Shown here piece by piece: positions 20,110-31,062 of a DNA stretch of 64,000 bases (positions within the stretch are counted from its first letter, which is position 1; each line of letters starts with the position of its first letter). The notes below the pieces were generated by a model. The model ran no database searches, had not been told where the DNA came from, and saw nothing but the letters and a program-made list of their open reading frames with translations. The translations under genes were made by a program, and so were the position numbers. This DNA comes from Rhizopus arrhizus (Eukaryota > Mucoromycota > Mucoromycetes > Mucorales > Rhizopodaceae): contig JAKZZE010000015.1 in NCBI GenBank assembly GCA_024220505.1, forward strand, positions 1,178,001-1,242,000, in the 5' to 3' direction.

Positions 20110-21330
20110 GAAATGTGAAGAACACACTTGTGTCTTATGTAGAAGACTTTTCTCCCGTCATAGAGAAGAAATGCCTAAGGACAGCTTTTTTGTCAAGTTT
20201 ATTAGACAAGAATGGTGGATTTGAAAGGTTTTTCAAGTTCATAAATGAACATCTCTGACAAAATACAGCCGGCTGTTCTAAACATTTGACTAATGCCTTA
20301 GCTTGAAAACTATTTTCCTTTTTCTCTTTAAAGCATGATAATAATTGGACAGATCAAAAAGTAGATGAACTACAGTATAAACACACTGAAGAGGAGCAAA
20401 AAGCATGGAGCTCAGTCTCTGTTTACAGTGAAAATAGTGTTCAAAGGTTACTCTTTCTTATCATGTTTATAGCTTGGTTATAAAAAGTAGCTATGATTAC
20501 TTTTGTTGTAGTGATGGGCAATTATATCATTGCATTTGTGGAAAAAGTTTGCATAGAAATGTCGAAAAGCTCATAAAGCCGAAAAGACGATTAATGATAA
20601 ATGTTGCTTTTTATATGAAATTTGGCTATCATTCAGGTTATAGTCGTATGGCTAGCTGTATTCTTTTGCTGGAGTAACGGTTAGAGCATGATAAAAAAAC
20701 AATTTATATAGTAACTGTGGCAAAATTGACATTGATCACAGAATTGTGTTGCAACAAGTTGTTAGAATTTTAAATTTTGAAAAAGTTCATATTCTTGATA
20801 TCGATTAGAACGAATGCTCAATCCAAAATTATTTTTTCACAAAATAATATCAAAACGACGTCTTTTCTTTCTGTGTCATATAAACTATGATCAATGGCTA
20901 TTCGCATTTTATAAATCTGGATTTATACTTCAAATATTGTCAATAAAGTCCCAAAAAAAAAAGCAATGCATGTTCAACTAGGAGAATAGCATGAGAAGCC
21001 TTTCTTATACTCCAATGATTTAGATTCAAGCTCTACGTTTTTCTTCTAGTAGTTCAAATTAACTTATTGTCACTTTAATCGATTAATGATAGTTCCTTGG
21101 CTATTTGTAGACTTGAAGATACTGATGAGCTTGTGCCGAATATTCATGAACATAGAAGATGCTTCTGTCATCATTTACGGAAAGTGGAGTATAAAAATTG
21201 TTCATCCTACAACAATGTCAACGTTACGCAGCTCGACTGCCAATACTGTAATTTGAATGGATATGTCATAGACGGGACGTATAAAATGACCACGGCCAGT
21301 CTTGTACAAGTTTTAGTGAGCCTACCATAA
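20110..21330 (+). pseudogene. Cys/His-rich coding fragments, broken or unassigned gene
   Basis: Three protein-like blocks lie on the plus strand: KCEEHTCVLCRRLFSRH (from about 20116), DQKVDELQYKHTEEEQKAWS then DGQLYHCICGKSLHRNVEK (20350-20600), and RRCFCHHLRKVEYKNC with LDCQYCNLNGYVIDGTYKM to a stop at 21330. Spaced CxxC-type and His pairs suggest a zinc-binding protein, perhaps a decayed zinc-finger or FLYWCH/C2H2-like gene. Stops lie between the blocks and no clean intron set joins them, so I treat it as a pseudogene or an unresolved multi-exon gene. No family can be named. Confidence 0.3.
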
Positions 21331-21866
21331 AGAAACTTACAGAGACAGTCTTGAGACAGTCAAGAGTGCCATGGCTTTTGCAGAACTCAAATCGGGACCG
21401 GACATTTTTAAACTATATTAATTACTTATCTCATGCTGTCTATTGTATTTGCTTATTCTTTTTTCTATAGCAAAAAGCTTGCGGTCCCACAAATAAGTAT
21501 ATTGTCTTATATTCGTGCCTTTTTTTTATTGACAAATAACTAAACTCTTATTGAACATGATATACACTTTATGTAGCCGAATCTATAGTTTACATCAATC
21601 CATTGTATCCAGCTTGTTTGTTGTAAAGTTTTTGTCAGCTAATTCAAGAGCTATTACTTGTATTTAATATTCATCGCCATGTATTGGCCTTATTTTACAC
21701 ACATTGGCCATAATTTGCATTGACAGCAGGTGTATTCCGCTTAGGTCCGAATGGCCTTTTTTTTTCTCACGGCATAAATTACAATAAATAATAAATAATC
21801 ATGCAGTCTTTTTGTTTCTTATTACTCTTTATCCCTCTTTTTCTATCTATTTTTTTTTAACTTACC
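21331..21866. other. Intergenic spacer before the TPR gene
   Basis: AT-rich with no coding block. It ends in a pyrimidine tract just upstream of the ATG at 21867. Confidence 0.45.
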
Positions 21867-22606
21867 ATGTCTTCCACTGCTGCCAATATATCTGATGATG
21901 CTGTTTTAGAATTTATGTTTAACCCAGGTAACAACTTGACAAAACACAAAAAAGAGGGAAGGAATTGTGATGTTAAGTTCTTCTTTTTGAATTAGAGGCA
22001 CAAGGTCTTTCATTAGATGCTATTTCCAATACAATTGAAACAAAACCTAGTAAGTAATAGATCAGGTTGATTGTATTATCAAAGACTCACTTGCTATATA
22101 GAATATAACATTCCTCTTGAGTTAATACCAAAATTAGAACAATTAGAAAAAGAGTCAGTTCAAGCCGCAGAGAAAGAAAACGATTTGAATAAAGCGCTAG
22201 ATTTAATCAATCAGTGTATTCAACTCGAACCTAAATACGCTTCTGCATATAACAATAGGTATAAAAAGAGTAGCAAAGGAGGCAATTTACTTATCACTTT
22301 GTTAGAGCCCAAGTTTATCGTCTTTTACAAAAGATTGATAAAGCACTAGAGGATTTGAACCATGTGATTGAGGACGTAGGTGAAGGTCAACCCAAAGTAC
22401 TGAGGCAAGCTTATACACAACGAGCCATCATCAAACGCCAACAAGATGATCTTGTTGGTTCCCGAAAGGATTTTGAGGCTGGTGCGAAATTGGGTAATCC
22501 TGTGGCTAGAAACTTTACGGTGAATGAGAATCCTTATGCAAAGATGTGTAATCAGGTCATGATGCAAGTGATGAGTCAAGAACTTTCAAAAGGCCAGCAA
22601 AAATAA
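21867..22606 (+). CDS. TTC36-like tetratricopeptide repeat protein (190 aa, 4 exons)
   Basis: The exons are 21867-21927, 21996-22049, 22102-22258 and 22306-22606, with phases closing. The protein has a short N-terminal leader (SSTAANISDDAVLEFMFNP) followed by the conserved start of the TTC36 family and TPR helices: ALDLINQCIQLEPKYASAYN, NRAQVYRLLQKIDKALEDL and QAYTQRAIIKRQQDDLVGSR. It ends with the family signature block (GNPVARNFTVNENPYAKMCN). TTC36 is a small TPR scaffold; its exact role in fungi is not established. The ATG is chosen because the exon 1 frame and the leader fit the family start. It lies tail to tail with the SH3 adaptor gene, with 99 bp between stops. Confidence 0.85.
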
Positions 22607-22705
22607 AATATCCTTAAACCATGGTATGTCCACTAGCCTTCTTTTAAAGCAGACAAACTAGTCTCCCTTGCAGGATTGTGTATTTTGTATAATGTATCAT
22701 CTTTA

Positions 22706-24447
22706 TTATTTTTGAAAATGCGAGTAAATGAGTTCTTCCAATCGTTTTCTTTCTTGTTGTAATTTTAATTCAAATTCTTGTCGTAATTTATCCAGTTCCT
22801 TTTGAATTATTTTCTCAATTTCTTCATTGGGTGGAGGAGGCATCGATCGTTTAGGAATAGGTGGATGTGATTCTTGTATGGATGTTGGACGTGGTGGCGC
22901 AACAGCTTTATCATTCATATTAATAAAAAGCACAATAAAAATCATCGTTACACTTACGTCCTGGAGTAGCAGTCGCAGTTACAGGTACGTTGGCAGCAGG
23001 AAGGACAGGAGTAGCAACCGGAATAGTGGGTGCGCTGGGTGTGTTAGTAGTGGCAGGGATAGCAGTGTGTTGTTTGGGAGTAAAGTTCTAGAGGAGATAT
23101 AAACATCGATTCTTTCATTTCAATTCACTTACAATCTTGGGTGGTTTAGCCATATTATTCATTGCGGCATCTACAGAACTTGTGGGCCTAGGTATAACAG
23201 GCCTTGTGTTATGGACAGGTGACAAAGGTGGTAAATCAGGTGAAACAACTGGTATAGAAGGCGTGCGTTTATGATTTTTTGTATTGATAGAAGGAGGTCG
23301 TCGAGGAGGTGATGTGACAGGTCGACCGATAGGTGGTGATGTCAGAGGTCGAGAAGGAGGTGATGCACGAGGGCTTGTTAAGAGTGAGCTGGGACGGGTG
23401 CCCACAGGAATAGGTGGTGGTGCGCCAGGTTGATCTTCAGATTTGACAGTCGGTGGACGTGCACGGGTAGGTCTGGGAGGGGGTTGCTCAATGATTTGAA
23501 CAAAGTTGGATGGAAATATACCTATTTGACCACTTTCATTTGTTCCTTTCCACCACCCTGATTGCTCTGGTTGATCAATCACTGTAATATATTCTCCTCT
23601 CATCAATCCAATTTCATCTACTATCTGTTAGTGACGTGTACAAGTATTATTTCGTAATTCAAACCTTCATTTTCAGCAGAATAATCATGAAGGACCATGG
23701 CTTTGACTGCTGCTGTTGCTATATTAACAGTATTAGCATGAGATTAGGGATTAGTCAAATAGCCTTACATTCTATCTTTTTTGAGTGACTGTTGTCAAAT
23801 GTAGATGGTCGTCTTGATGGTACCTTTGGTAGTTCGGTATTGTTCTCACTGTTTTCTTTTACCGAAGTCCTCTTTAACAATCCACCAGCCAATATACTAC
23901 CAATACCACCTTGTTTTACTCCATAAGCAGCCAATTTAAAACCGTCTAGTTAATCATTAGCCTTAATTCTTTAATATAAAAAACATACTTTTAGATCGTT
24001 CGGTTGAATACTCTTCCACATGCTTTTAAATACAATGAGTAAGTATATTTTGATTCTCAGCTATAACTTACATTGGATGGAAAAATACCAGTTTTTCCGT
24101 TTAACTCGCCTTTTGTCCAATGTTCATCTCTTTCGAATATAATCACCTTATCATCCTTTTTTAAATCGACTTCTTGTTCATTTTGTGCTTCATAATCTTG
24201 AATAACAATACCTAATTGAATTGCTTCAAGAAACTACTTATAGTTTAGTAAGTTGTTAGATGTGAATAAGATACTTTACATTACTTGGTACCAATCCAAA
24301 CGAATTGGATTGATTGAGTCTTTCAGCTATCCACCAATCCGTGTTTTCTTTATTGGTAATACGTAATAATTCCCCTTCTTTTACAGATAATTCATCTTTT
24401 TGGTCAGTTTCATAATCATAAATTACTTTATAAAATTCTGCTATCAT
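22706..24447 (-). CDS. CIN85/CD2AP-like adaptor with three SH3 domains
   Basis: In order: SH3-1 (residues about 5-60: VIYDYETDQKDELSVKEGE with DWWIAERL and GLVPSNVKYL), SH3-2 (VIQDYEAQNEQEVDLKKDDK, HWTKGELNGKTGIFPSNYV), SH3-3 (LHDYSAENEDEIGLMRGEYI, GWWKGTNESGQIGIFPSNFV), a long Pro-rich tail with many PxxP/PPRP motifs, then a C-terminal coiled coil (IEKIIQKELDKLRQEFELKL). This is the domain order of animal CIN85/CD2AP, which links receptors, actin capping protein and endocytosis; a role at endocytic or actin sites is inferred. It has about seven short exons. The true ATG is at 24447, because the longer frame begins with GTG. It is convergent with the TPR gene. Confidence 0.85.
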
Positions 24448-26725
24448 CACTTAGTATCATTTTCCCCTAAAATATATTATTACCTGTCATTATTCTCGTA
24501 TGGAAAAAAAAGTAAGAAAGAAAGAAAACAATGGGAAATAATCTCTCTTCTATTTTCGTCGTTTTTATTTAGCCGATTTTATAAAATAGTCACGATATAT
24601 ATGCATTTATAATTTAAAAATGTACTTTAACAAAACTATCGATAGAAAAGAGTACAAGCAAACTATACAATTTTGTGTGTAAATAGATCAATGAAAGTAA
24701 TAGGTATCATATCAACCAAAAGCTGAAGGTTCTGTGTGAAAAAAAAAAAAAGCATGTGTGTAAAATAGAGCGGCTTCCTAAACCAAGACCTTCAAGATGA
24801 ATATGCAAATGATTTTGAATGTCTCTTGAATCCATGCTTACTTATACTACAAAAAAACAAGATGAACCATGAAGAAAAAGCATCAAAGGATCTTTTCTGT
24901 TTTTCATGATTTAGGTGGACTGATTCGCGTAAATGTATAAAGAATGAAATCCTGGTTGCTTTCTCTGCAAAATTTTTTTAAGCATATCGTTATCGCGCGT
25001 TAAAATTTCCTCATTAATATACTTGTACCACCATATTCTATTTGTTCATGTACAAAAATGATGGGTGGTTGGAGGTGAAATATATATAGAATATGAATAT
25101 TATAATTTAACTATTCCTGGGCGCATCACTGTTTACTGTATCAACATGACGTGTGTCCAATAGCTTCCTTTATCCTGATTAAATAAACCTACTGAATCAG
25201 TTTGAGTAGCCTTTGCTGTACCTATAAAGATGAATAACATATAAAATCTTTTGAAAATCAAATACAAGGTATTCTTGGACCTGGCACCTTGCAAGCTCAA
25301 CTAACTTTCATTCTAACCATGAATCTGTGGGCCTATTTCTCCTATTTATACAATCTAACCCGCATGTTTGACTGAATGTGTCAGTATCAAAATGAGCTAC
25401 AGACTTGGAGCAGGGCTTCATCGATCGAACAAAACAAAAAAAAAGAGGATATATGTGAGAAGCTTGAAAAAAAAATAATGAGCTTCATGCTGTACCAGAT
25501 CAAGTTATAGATGTAGTTTTCGAATGCACAAGCAGACAAGCCCTTGAGAACGCAAAAATGGAAAGATGACAGTAAAAATTTTGATAAAATATGCGTAGCC
25601 AGACACACAATGTTCCTTTGCTATTGAATCAAGACATATATCTTGAACCAAGCTACCTGTGATGGTTGAGGATTCATTCGTAAATCATACTTTCAAGCCT
25701 CTTCAAAAGATGGTAGCATGGAATTTTGATCCTATGTAGCCAAGAGAGTAAGCTTCCTTCACGGCCTTATCATATAATTGATGATAATGTATTGTAAGCA
25801 ATGTGCAACATCGATTTTCAAGTGAAAGAAAAAATCAAAAAATGCCCTAAGGGATAGAGCAAATTTATCTGAATAGTAATAGTTGAAAGAAATAAAGATA
25901 ATAGCATAATATTATGTTTTTAAAATTTTAATCATATCATCGAATATAAAAACCTTGAATGTAGATCACTGTATTTTTTATGTAATTCTTTCAAAATAAA
26001 CTCTCTCATTGCAGCCATCATAGGCTAAGGAAAAGAATGCATGATTAACGACAGAAAAAAAATCATTTAGCTTATGAAACCAGTTCAAGTTACCAAACGC
26101 GTAAGGATAGAATTATATAAACAGCCAAATGTATTCGGTAATAAAAACCCGCCTTTATGACTTTATTCAAAAGCTGGACTAATACTAGGAAAGACAAAGA
26201 TAGTGGCTTTGAAAACAGATTCGTGATTGTCACGGCTGGCAATGATTCTGACCGTAATTCATTGAATGATATGATTACGTTCTCATTCTACCATTTTAGA
26301 TTTGCTTTTGGTTGCTTTTTCCAATGCTTGTTTAAGAAACATTCTTAGATTTCAAAGGAAATCAAAGATAAAAAAGAAGATAAGAGTTGAACTAGGATTT
26401 ATATGTCTTCAATGGTAACAAAGCAATGAATGAAGTAAACAAGTTTTAGTCACATACAAACTTCTTCAACCAGCCAAACGCTTGCTGTTTACATGTAAAT
26501 AAAATGTTATTTTAGAGCATAGAACTGATGTCATCTAGTTTCATCCACTGTCCGTTGCATAAATGAAAGACTTTTTTTTAACCGAGTAAAGCAATTGTCT
26601 CAAGATATGAATGATACCCCTAAACTAAAATGTCTTTTGTATTCATGCTTATTTTCGTGTAACAAATTTCTTTGACCAATCATCCATTGAAGCTATCTTT
26701 TTTTCGTTTATTTTTTTAATTAGAA
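24448..26725. other. 2.3-kb intergenic region between divergent genes
   Basis: No supported gene. It must hold the promoters of the SH3 adaptor (leftward) and the WD40 gene (rightward). Small frames at 25387-25608 and 26157-26348 lack protein character. AT content is high, with A-runs near 24741 and 25434. Confidence 0.45.
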
Positions 26726-28713
26726 ATGACAGAATTAAATCAAGAGCTTGAAAAGTTAGATTTAAAAAAGAGTAGCAAGGGAAGTTTGTCTCAATCTGAA
26801 CATGCAAAAGACCAAAGAAGGTATTGATTAGTAGCAATTTGTTATTATGTATGTGTGTGTCTCATTTTAGTATAGCTTAGCTACTTCTAATGAACATGTA
26901 GGAATGCACTCTTCACATATTCAACCTACAGAAGATATATTTAACGCAAATGATCCACGATTAAAAGAAGTAAAATAATAATATTAATAATTGCACGCAT
27001 CAATACAAATCATGTAACAACAGGATGTCATTGCCATCATTTTACAATATTTACAAGACGAAGGATATCACTTGTCTCACTCTGTCCTCTATGACGAAAC
27101 CAACGTCAAATGGAAAGAGCGCGAAGAAAGAACACTCGAGATCAAACGACTCAAGAAAGCTATCTTGGATGGCGATTGGCCTGAAGTAGAAAAGCTCTGT
27201 ACAAAGCCACTGGTCAAGAACCATCGTTCGTTTCTGTACTCTGTCTACAAACAGCAATACTTGGAATACCTTGAAAAGCGAGAAATCCAAAAGGCTTTCA
27301 CGTTCTTGAACAAACGTCTAAAGCCACTTGAACATTTTCAAACCAAGCCCAATGAGTTCAAGGACATGTGCTATTTACTGACGGCGAAATCAATTCATGA
27401 AGCACCTAGTTTTAAACATTGGGAAGGGATCATGGCATCTCGAGAGTCACTCGTGGACCAGTTGAATACAATTTTGGAATTTGAGACAGCGGACCGAGCA
27501 GGCAATCGACATATTCCTCCAGATCGATTATTGACCTTGCTGAGGCAGGCCGTGGCTTATCAGATCGAGTTCTCGAGATATCATCCCAAAATTGCGCCTA
27601 CTGTGAACACGTAAGGACGCAACCTGTCGTGGAAAAAGGATGATACTGATCTCGAGTATAGGTTATTAGATGATTATAGTGGATTTGTGATACCCAACGC
27701 TGTTCGAGCTACATTGAAAGGTCATCAAGGTAACGTAAAGTGTATAGAATTCATTGGAGAAGAGGGCAAAAAGGTTGTGTCGGGCTCAAGTGATAATACC
27801 TTGCGCCTTTGGGAGACAGAGACCGGTCGATGCTTGGATGTCTTTGAAAGTCACCGTTCACGTATCTGGGATCTGTCGAGTACAAGACAAGGTGACTTTG
27901 TGGCAAGTGCCAGTGGAGACGCGACCGTCAAGATTTGGAATCTGAAAAGCAAAAAAGCCGTCTCGACACTGACAGGACACTCGGGTGATGTGTATTCTGT
28001 GAAATATCACCCAGATGAGGTATATAAAGAGGGGATAGAAAGAAGAAAATAGAAAAGAACTCATGCTTTTCGATAGAATCATTTAGTGACAGGAGGTTAT
28101 GACAAGACGGTGCGTTTATTTGATGTGAATACGGGATCCATTGTGAAAACCTTTCCTGGTCATCAATTGGCTGTAACCAAAACGATCTTTAATCCGCTAG
28201 GTAATCTGATCATCAGTAGTTCAAAGGATAATACAATCAAATTTTGGGATATTGTCTCTGGTCTCTGTATTCGTACCATCTCTTCTCATCTGGGTGAGGT
28301 GACCTCGGTGGAGATGAATGCCAGTGGCACCTTGCTGCTGAGCAGTTCCAAAGATAACTCAAATCGACTGTGGGATGTGCGTATGGTGCGTCCGATCAGA
28401 AAACTCAAAGGACATCAAAACACATCTAAAAACTTTATTCGTTCCAGTTTTGCTAGCCATCAGCTTATTGTGGGTGGAAGTGAGGATGGAATTGTTTATA
28501 TCTGGGATCAAGAAACAGGTGAAGTGCTTCAAAAGTTGCGCGGACACAGTGGTGTGGTGTATGATGTAGCATGGAATCCAAAGCAAGGCATGTTGGCAAG
28601 CTGTAGTGATGATCAAACAGCAAAAATTTGGTGGTATGATGATAAGGTAAGTACATGTTATAAATCGTGTTTCATTTATTAATTAAAAATGATAGGTCCC
28701 TTTGGATGTCTAA
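26726..28713 (+). CDS. LisH-CTLH-WD40 repeat protein (573 aa, 6 exons)
   Basis: The exons are 26726-26820, 26876-26969, 27024-27610, 27662-28019, 28077-28646 and 28696-28713; all phases close. After a low-complexity N-terminus comes a LisH-type helix pair (VIAIILQYLQDEGYHLSHSV) and a CTLH region (KKAILDGDWPEVEKLCTKPL). At least seven WD40 blades follow, for example CIEFIGEEGKKVVSGSSDNT, LRLWETETGRCL, HLVTGGYDKTVRLFD and GGSEDGIVYIWDQETGEVL. The architecture matches scaffold or substrate-receptor proteins such as SMU1, WDR26 and Gid7, but the blades are not specific enough for me to choose an orthologue. The stop codon overlaps that of the convergent gene on the other strand. Confidence 0.85.
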
Positions 28714-29191
28714 GTACGATGATACTCAGGCACATCAATATATTTCACTTTTCCTTGATCATCAAGGCCCACTACTTTTCTTTCTTGTATCAATTGATTA
28801 TACTTGGCTTCTTTTCGCCAATTCTCATGATTAAAGACTTTATAAAAAGTGGTTAGAAAGTAAAAAATACCATTTTGTATATGTTACCTAGCTTCTTAAC
28901 AGACGGAGACGTCAATGAAGGAGGTAAAGGCACAATGTATTTTAATCTATGAGGCAATTCAAGATGCCTATAGCCCAATCCTTCATGATATCTAAATCCG
29001 TATTCATATTCAGGCAAGGCACTGCCGTGGAGAGCAATTCTCATATCGTTCCATGTTCCAGTAGCTGGATTATTCTGCTCTTCTAATAGAGCAAGCACAA
29101 CAGAGATAGAAAAAGTGAATGTTAGATTGAAAAAGATCACCCGCATAATATATAAAAAGAAGGAAAGAACAAGGCTTTTAGTGTGCTTCAT
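28710..29191 (-). CDS. Small membrane-anchored protein of unknown function (143 aa, 2 exons)
   Basis: The exons are 29191-28888 and 28837-28710, joined by a 50-nt GT-AG intron, with phases closing. Residues about 5-35 form one hydrophobic segment (SLVLSFFLYIMRVIFFNLTF and onwards), a signal anchor or signal peptide. The rest is soluble, with HEGLGYRHLELPHRLKYIVP and a conserved-looking tail KEAKYNQLIQERKVVGLDDQ then GKVKYIDVPEYH. I do not recognise the family. It is transcribed towards the WD40 gene, and the two stop codons share bases 28711-28712. Its start is only 122 bp from LSM12, so the two probably share a bidirectional promoter. The single-pass topology is inferred. Confidence 0.7.
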
Positions 29192-29313
29192 TCATATTTT
29201 ATATGAGCATTAAGGAATTTACGTTGCTTGAGTGAAATCACGTGACTTGATCTAGTCTATCCTCACTTCGTTACATTTATTTTATTTTATTTTTATTTTT
29301 TACTGGAAAAAAA

Positions 29314-30011
29314 ATGGAAGCTAAATTAGATGTACTCCTTGGTCGAGTAATTAAAATAAAGACGATGATGAATGAACAAGTGGAGGGCACTATTTATACA
29401 TTGGATAAAGTGACCAATTGTCTTGTACTTGATATCCTTTTTATTATTATTAACATAGAATATTTTACTTTGTATATCCTTAACCAATATAAATACACTG
29501 CTCAAGTGAAAATAGTAAACATAATTCATTTCGCATATTCAAGATATCGCACATAAAAGAAGTATTACACGTAAAAGAAAGACAGGAATATGCAAATGTT
29601 GGATATGTACATTTGGATGTGTTAAAGAGCCGTGAATCGAATACTTTAAAGGGTTTAAGCGATCAAGTATCAAAATTAGGCGTTGGAGTAACAAAGGAAG
29701 CACAAGATATATTCAATGCCTTAAGCAAAACGTAACTTATCATACAAGCACTATACAATACAATACTAATAATACAAATATGAATAGATTGCCTTGTCAT
29801 TGGTCAAAGGATACAATTATTGTTATGGATGAAATAGTGATTACACCACCTTATAATATAGAAAACTGCAAACTGATTTCAAACACATCAGACAACACTT
29901 CACTTGCTAGAGTTAAAAAAGTGGTAAATTGTTCATGATGACTTATGTATCAATTGCTAATCACGGCCAATATAGCTCGAAGGAGAAAGAAAGAGATTAA
30001 AAAAAAAATAA
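29314..30011 (+). CDS. LSM12: LSM12-like RNA-binding protein (174 aa, 4 exons, one U12-type intron)
   Basis: The exons are 29314-29431, 29497-29731, 29788-29923 and 29976-30011; phases close. The N-terminal Lsm fold is shown by LDVLLGRVIKIKTMMNEQVE then TIYTLDKVTNCLVLDC and FRIFKISHIKEV. The C-terminal anticodon-binding-like domain is shown by GVTKEAQDIFNALSKTLPCH, DTIIVMDEIVITPPYNIENC and LARVKKVLEGERKR. LSM12 proteins act in ataxin-2/Pbp1-associated RNA regulation. The first intron (29432-29496) has AT-AC ends; only this splice keeps the frame. The head-to-head spacing to the minus-strand gene is 122 bp, and GET2 starts 75 bp downstream on the same strand. Family assignment is firm. Confidence 0.88.
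29432..29496 (+). other. U12-type AT-AC intron in LSM12
   Basis: The 5' end reads atatccttt, a perfect match to the minor-spliceosome AT-AC donor consensus. A branch-site match atccttaac lies at 29476-29484 (8 of 9 to TTCCTTAAC), about 12-14 nt before the 3' end tac|ac at 29496. No GT-AG pair nearby restores the LSM12 frame, whereas this choice yields VLDCSSENSKHN, matching the family. Confidence 0.85.
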
Positions 30012-30085
30012 AAAATTTCCATGTGTGTTGAGAATTGTATTTTTTTTTTTCTTTTCTTTTTTTTCTTTTCTTTTATTCTTTAATT

Positions 30086-30911
30086 ATGGACGAACGTCGC
30101 AGACAACGTAGACAGCAACGTATTTTAGAAGCTGGACAAAGTCGTCTTTCTAAAATCACTGGCAATGAATATTGTATAGAACATAAAATATATTTTGTCT
30201 GTTCGATTGACCTTTTTTTTTTATTTAGTGGACAAAACACCTGCTGCAAAACCTGTAAGACAACAAGAACCACAAGAGCCTAGCGTGTTTCAACGTAGAA
30301 ATAGTACAGACGATCCAAGTGAAGAATTAGGTGCACCTGAACCCATCAATGTGTTGGATCACATGTTGAATGAGTCATTACTTCAACAATTTTCATCATC
30401 ACCTTTCACAAACATTTCTAATAGTAATGAACAGCAGCAACAACAGCAGCAAACAGTAGTAGTAGCAGACTATAGTAGATATTGGAACTTGCTTCATTTA
30501 GTATTGATGACTTTCTTGGCTGTTTATGCTGTTTATAAAGAAAGAATTGTTATGGGTGAAGAACTGTTTTCTTCTTTATTATCTAAAGAAACCCACATTT
30601 ACTCTTCTGCATACACAGTGAGTAATACGAAAACGTTAATCAACCTGTTTCTTACCTTTTATCATCATTAGCCTTTCTTTTGGTATTTTGCTTTGCTAGA
30701 ACTTGGTTTACTATCAGCTCGTTTCTTACTTCAAAAGGATCAAATGACAAGCAATAATTCTATACTTGCTACAATAGCTAGTCAACTTCCTCATCCATAC
30801 AATCAAGTCATCAATCTCTTTATGCGTTATCGATTGATTGGTACTCTCTTTATTCAAGACATTTTTATACTTGTCTTCGTCACTGGCTTATCCATCATTT
30901 GCATGAAATAA
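30086..30911 (+). CDS. GET2: GET2/CAML-like receptor subunit of the GET pathway (238 aa, 3 exons)
   Basis: The exons are 30086-30173, 30229-30617 and 30672-30911; phases close. The N-terminus carries the family hallmark: a very basic helix (DERRRQRRQQRILEAGQSRL then SKITG), which in Get2/CAML binds the Get3 ATPase. A Gln-rich linker (EQQQQQQQT) and three hydrophobic segments follow: NLLHLVLMTFLAVYAVYKE, FFWYFALLELGLLSARFLL and LIGTLFIQDIFILVFVTGLS. Get2 with Get1 forms the ER membrane receptor that inserts tail-anchored proteins. The ATG at 30086 is preferred over the frame-extending ATG at 30035 because the RERR-type motif should be at the extreme N-terminus. The upstream gene stop is 75 bp away. 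Confidence 0.85.
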
Positions 30912-31062
30912 AATTTAATTCAGCTCTTTTTTTTTTTTTTTTTTTATGATGACAAGGCACATTTCCATATTTAGTCACTACAAGCATCAATAAATTAATA
31001 AAATAGCTCATTCTCAATCTTATTTCTCTCTTTTTTTTTATTTTTAAAAAAATTAATATTAT

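Noticed and set aside
29440..29496. GT-AG introns for the first LSM12 splice
   Set aside because: No GT donor and AG acceptor pair within the region keeps the frame; candidate pairs either reach a stop or give an intron of only about 36 nt.
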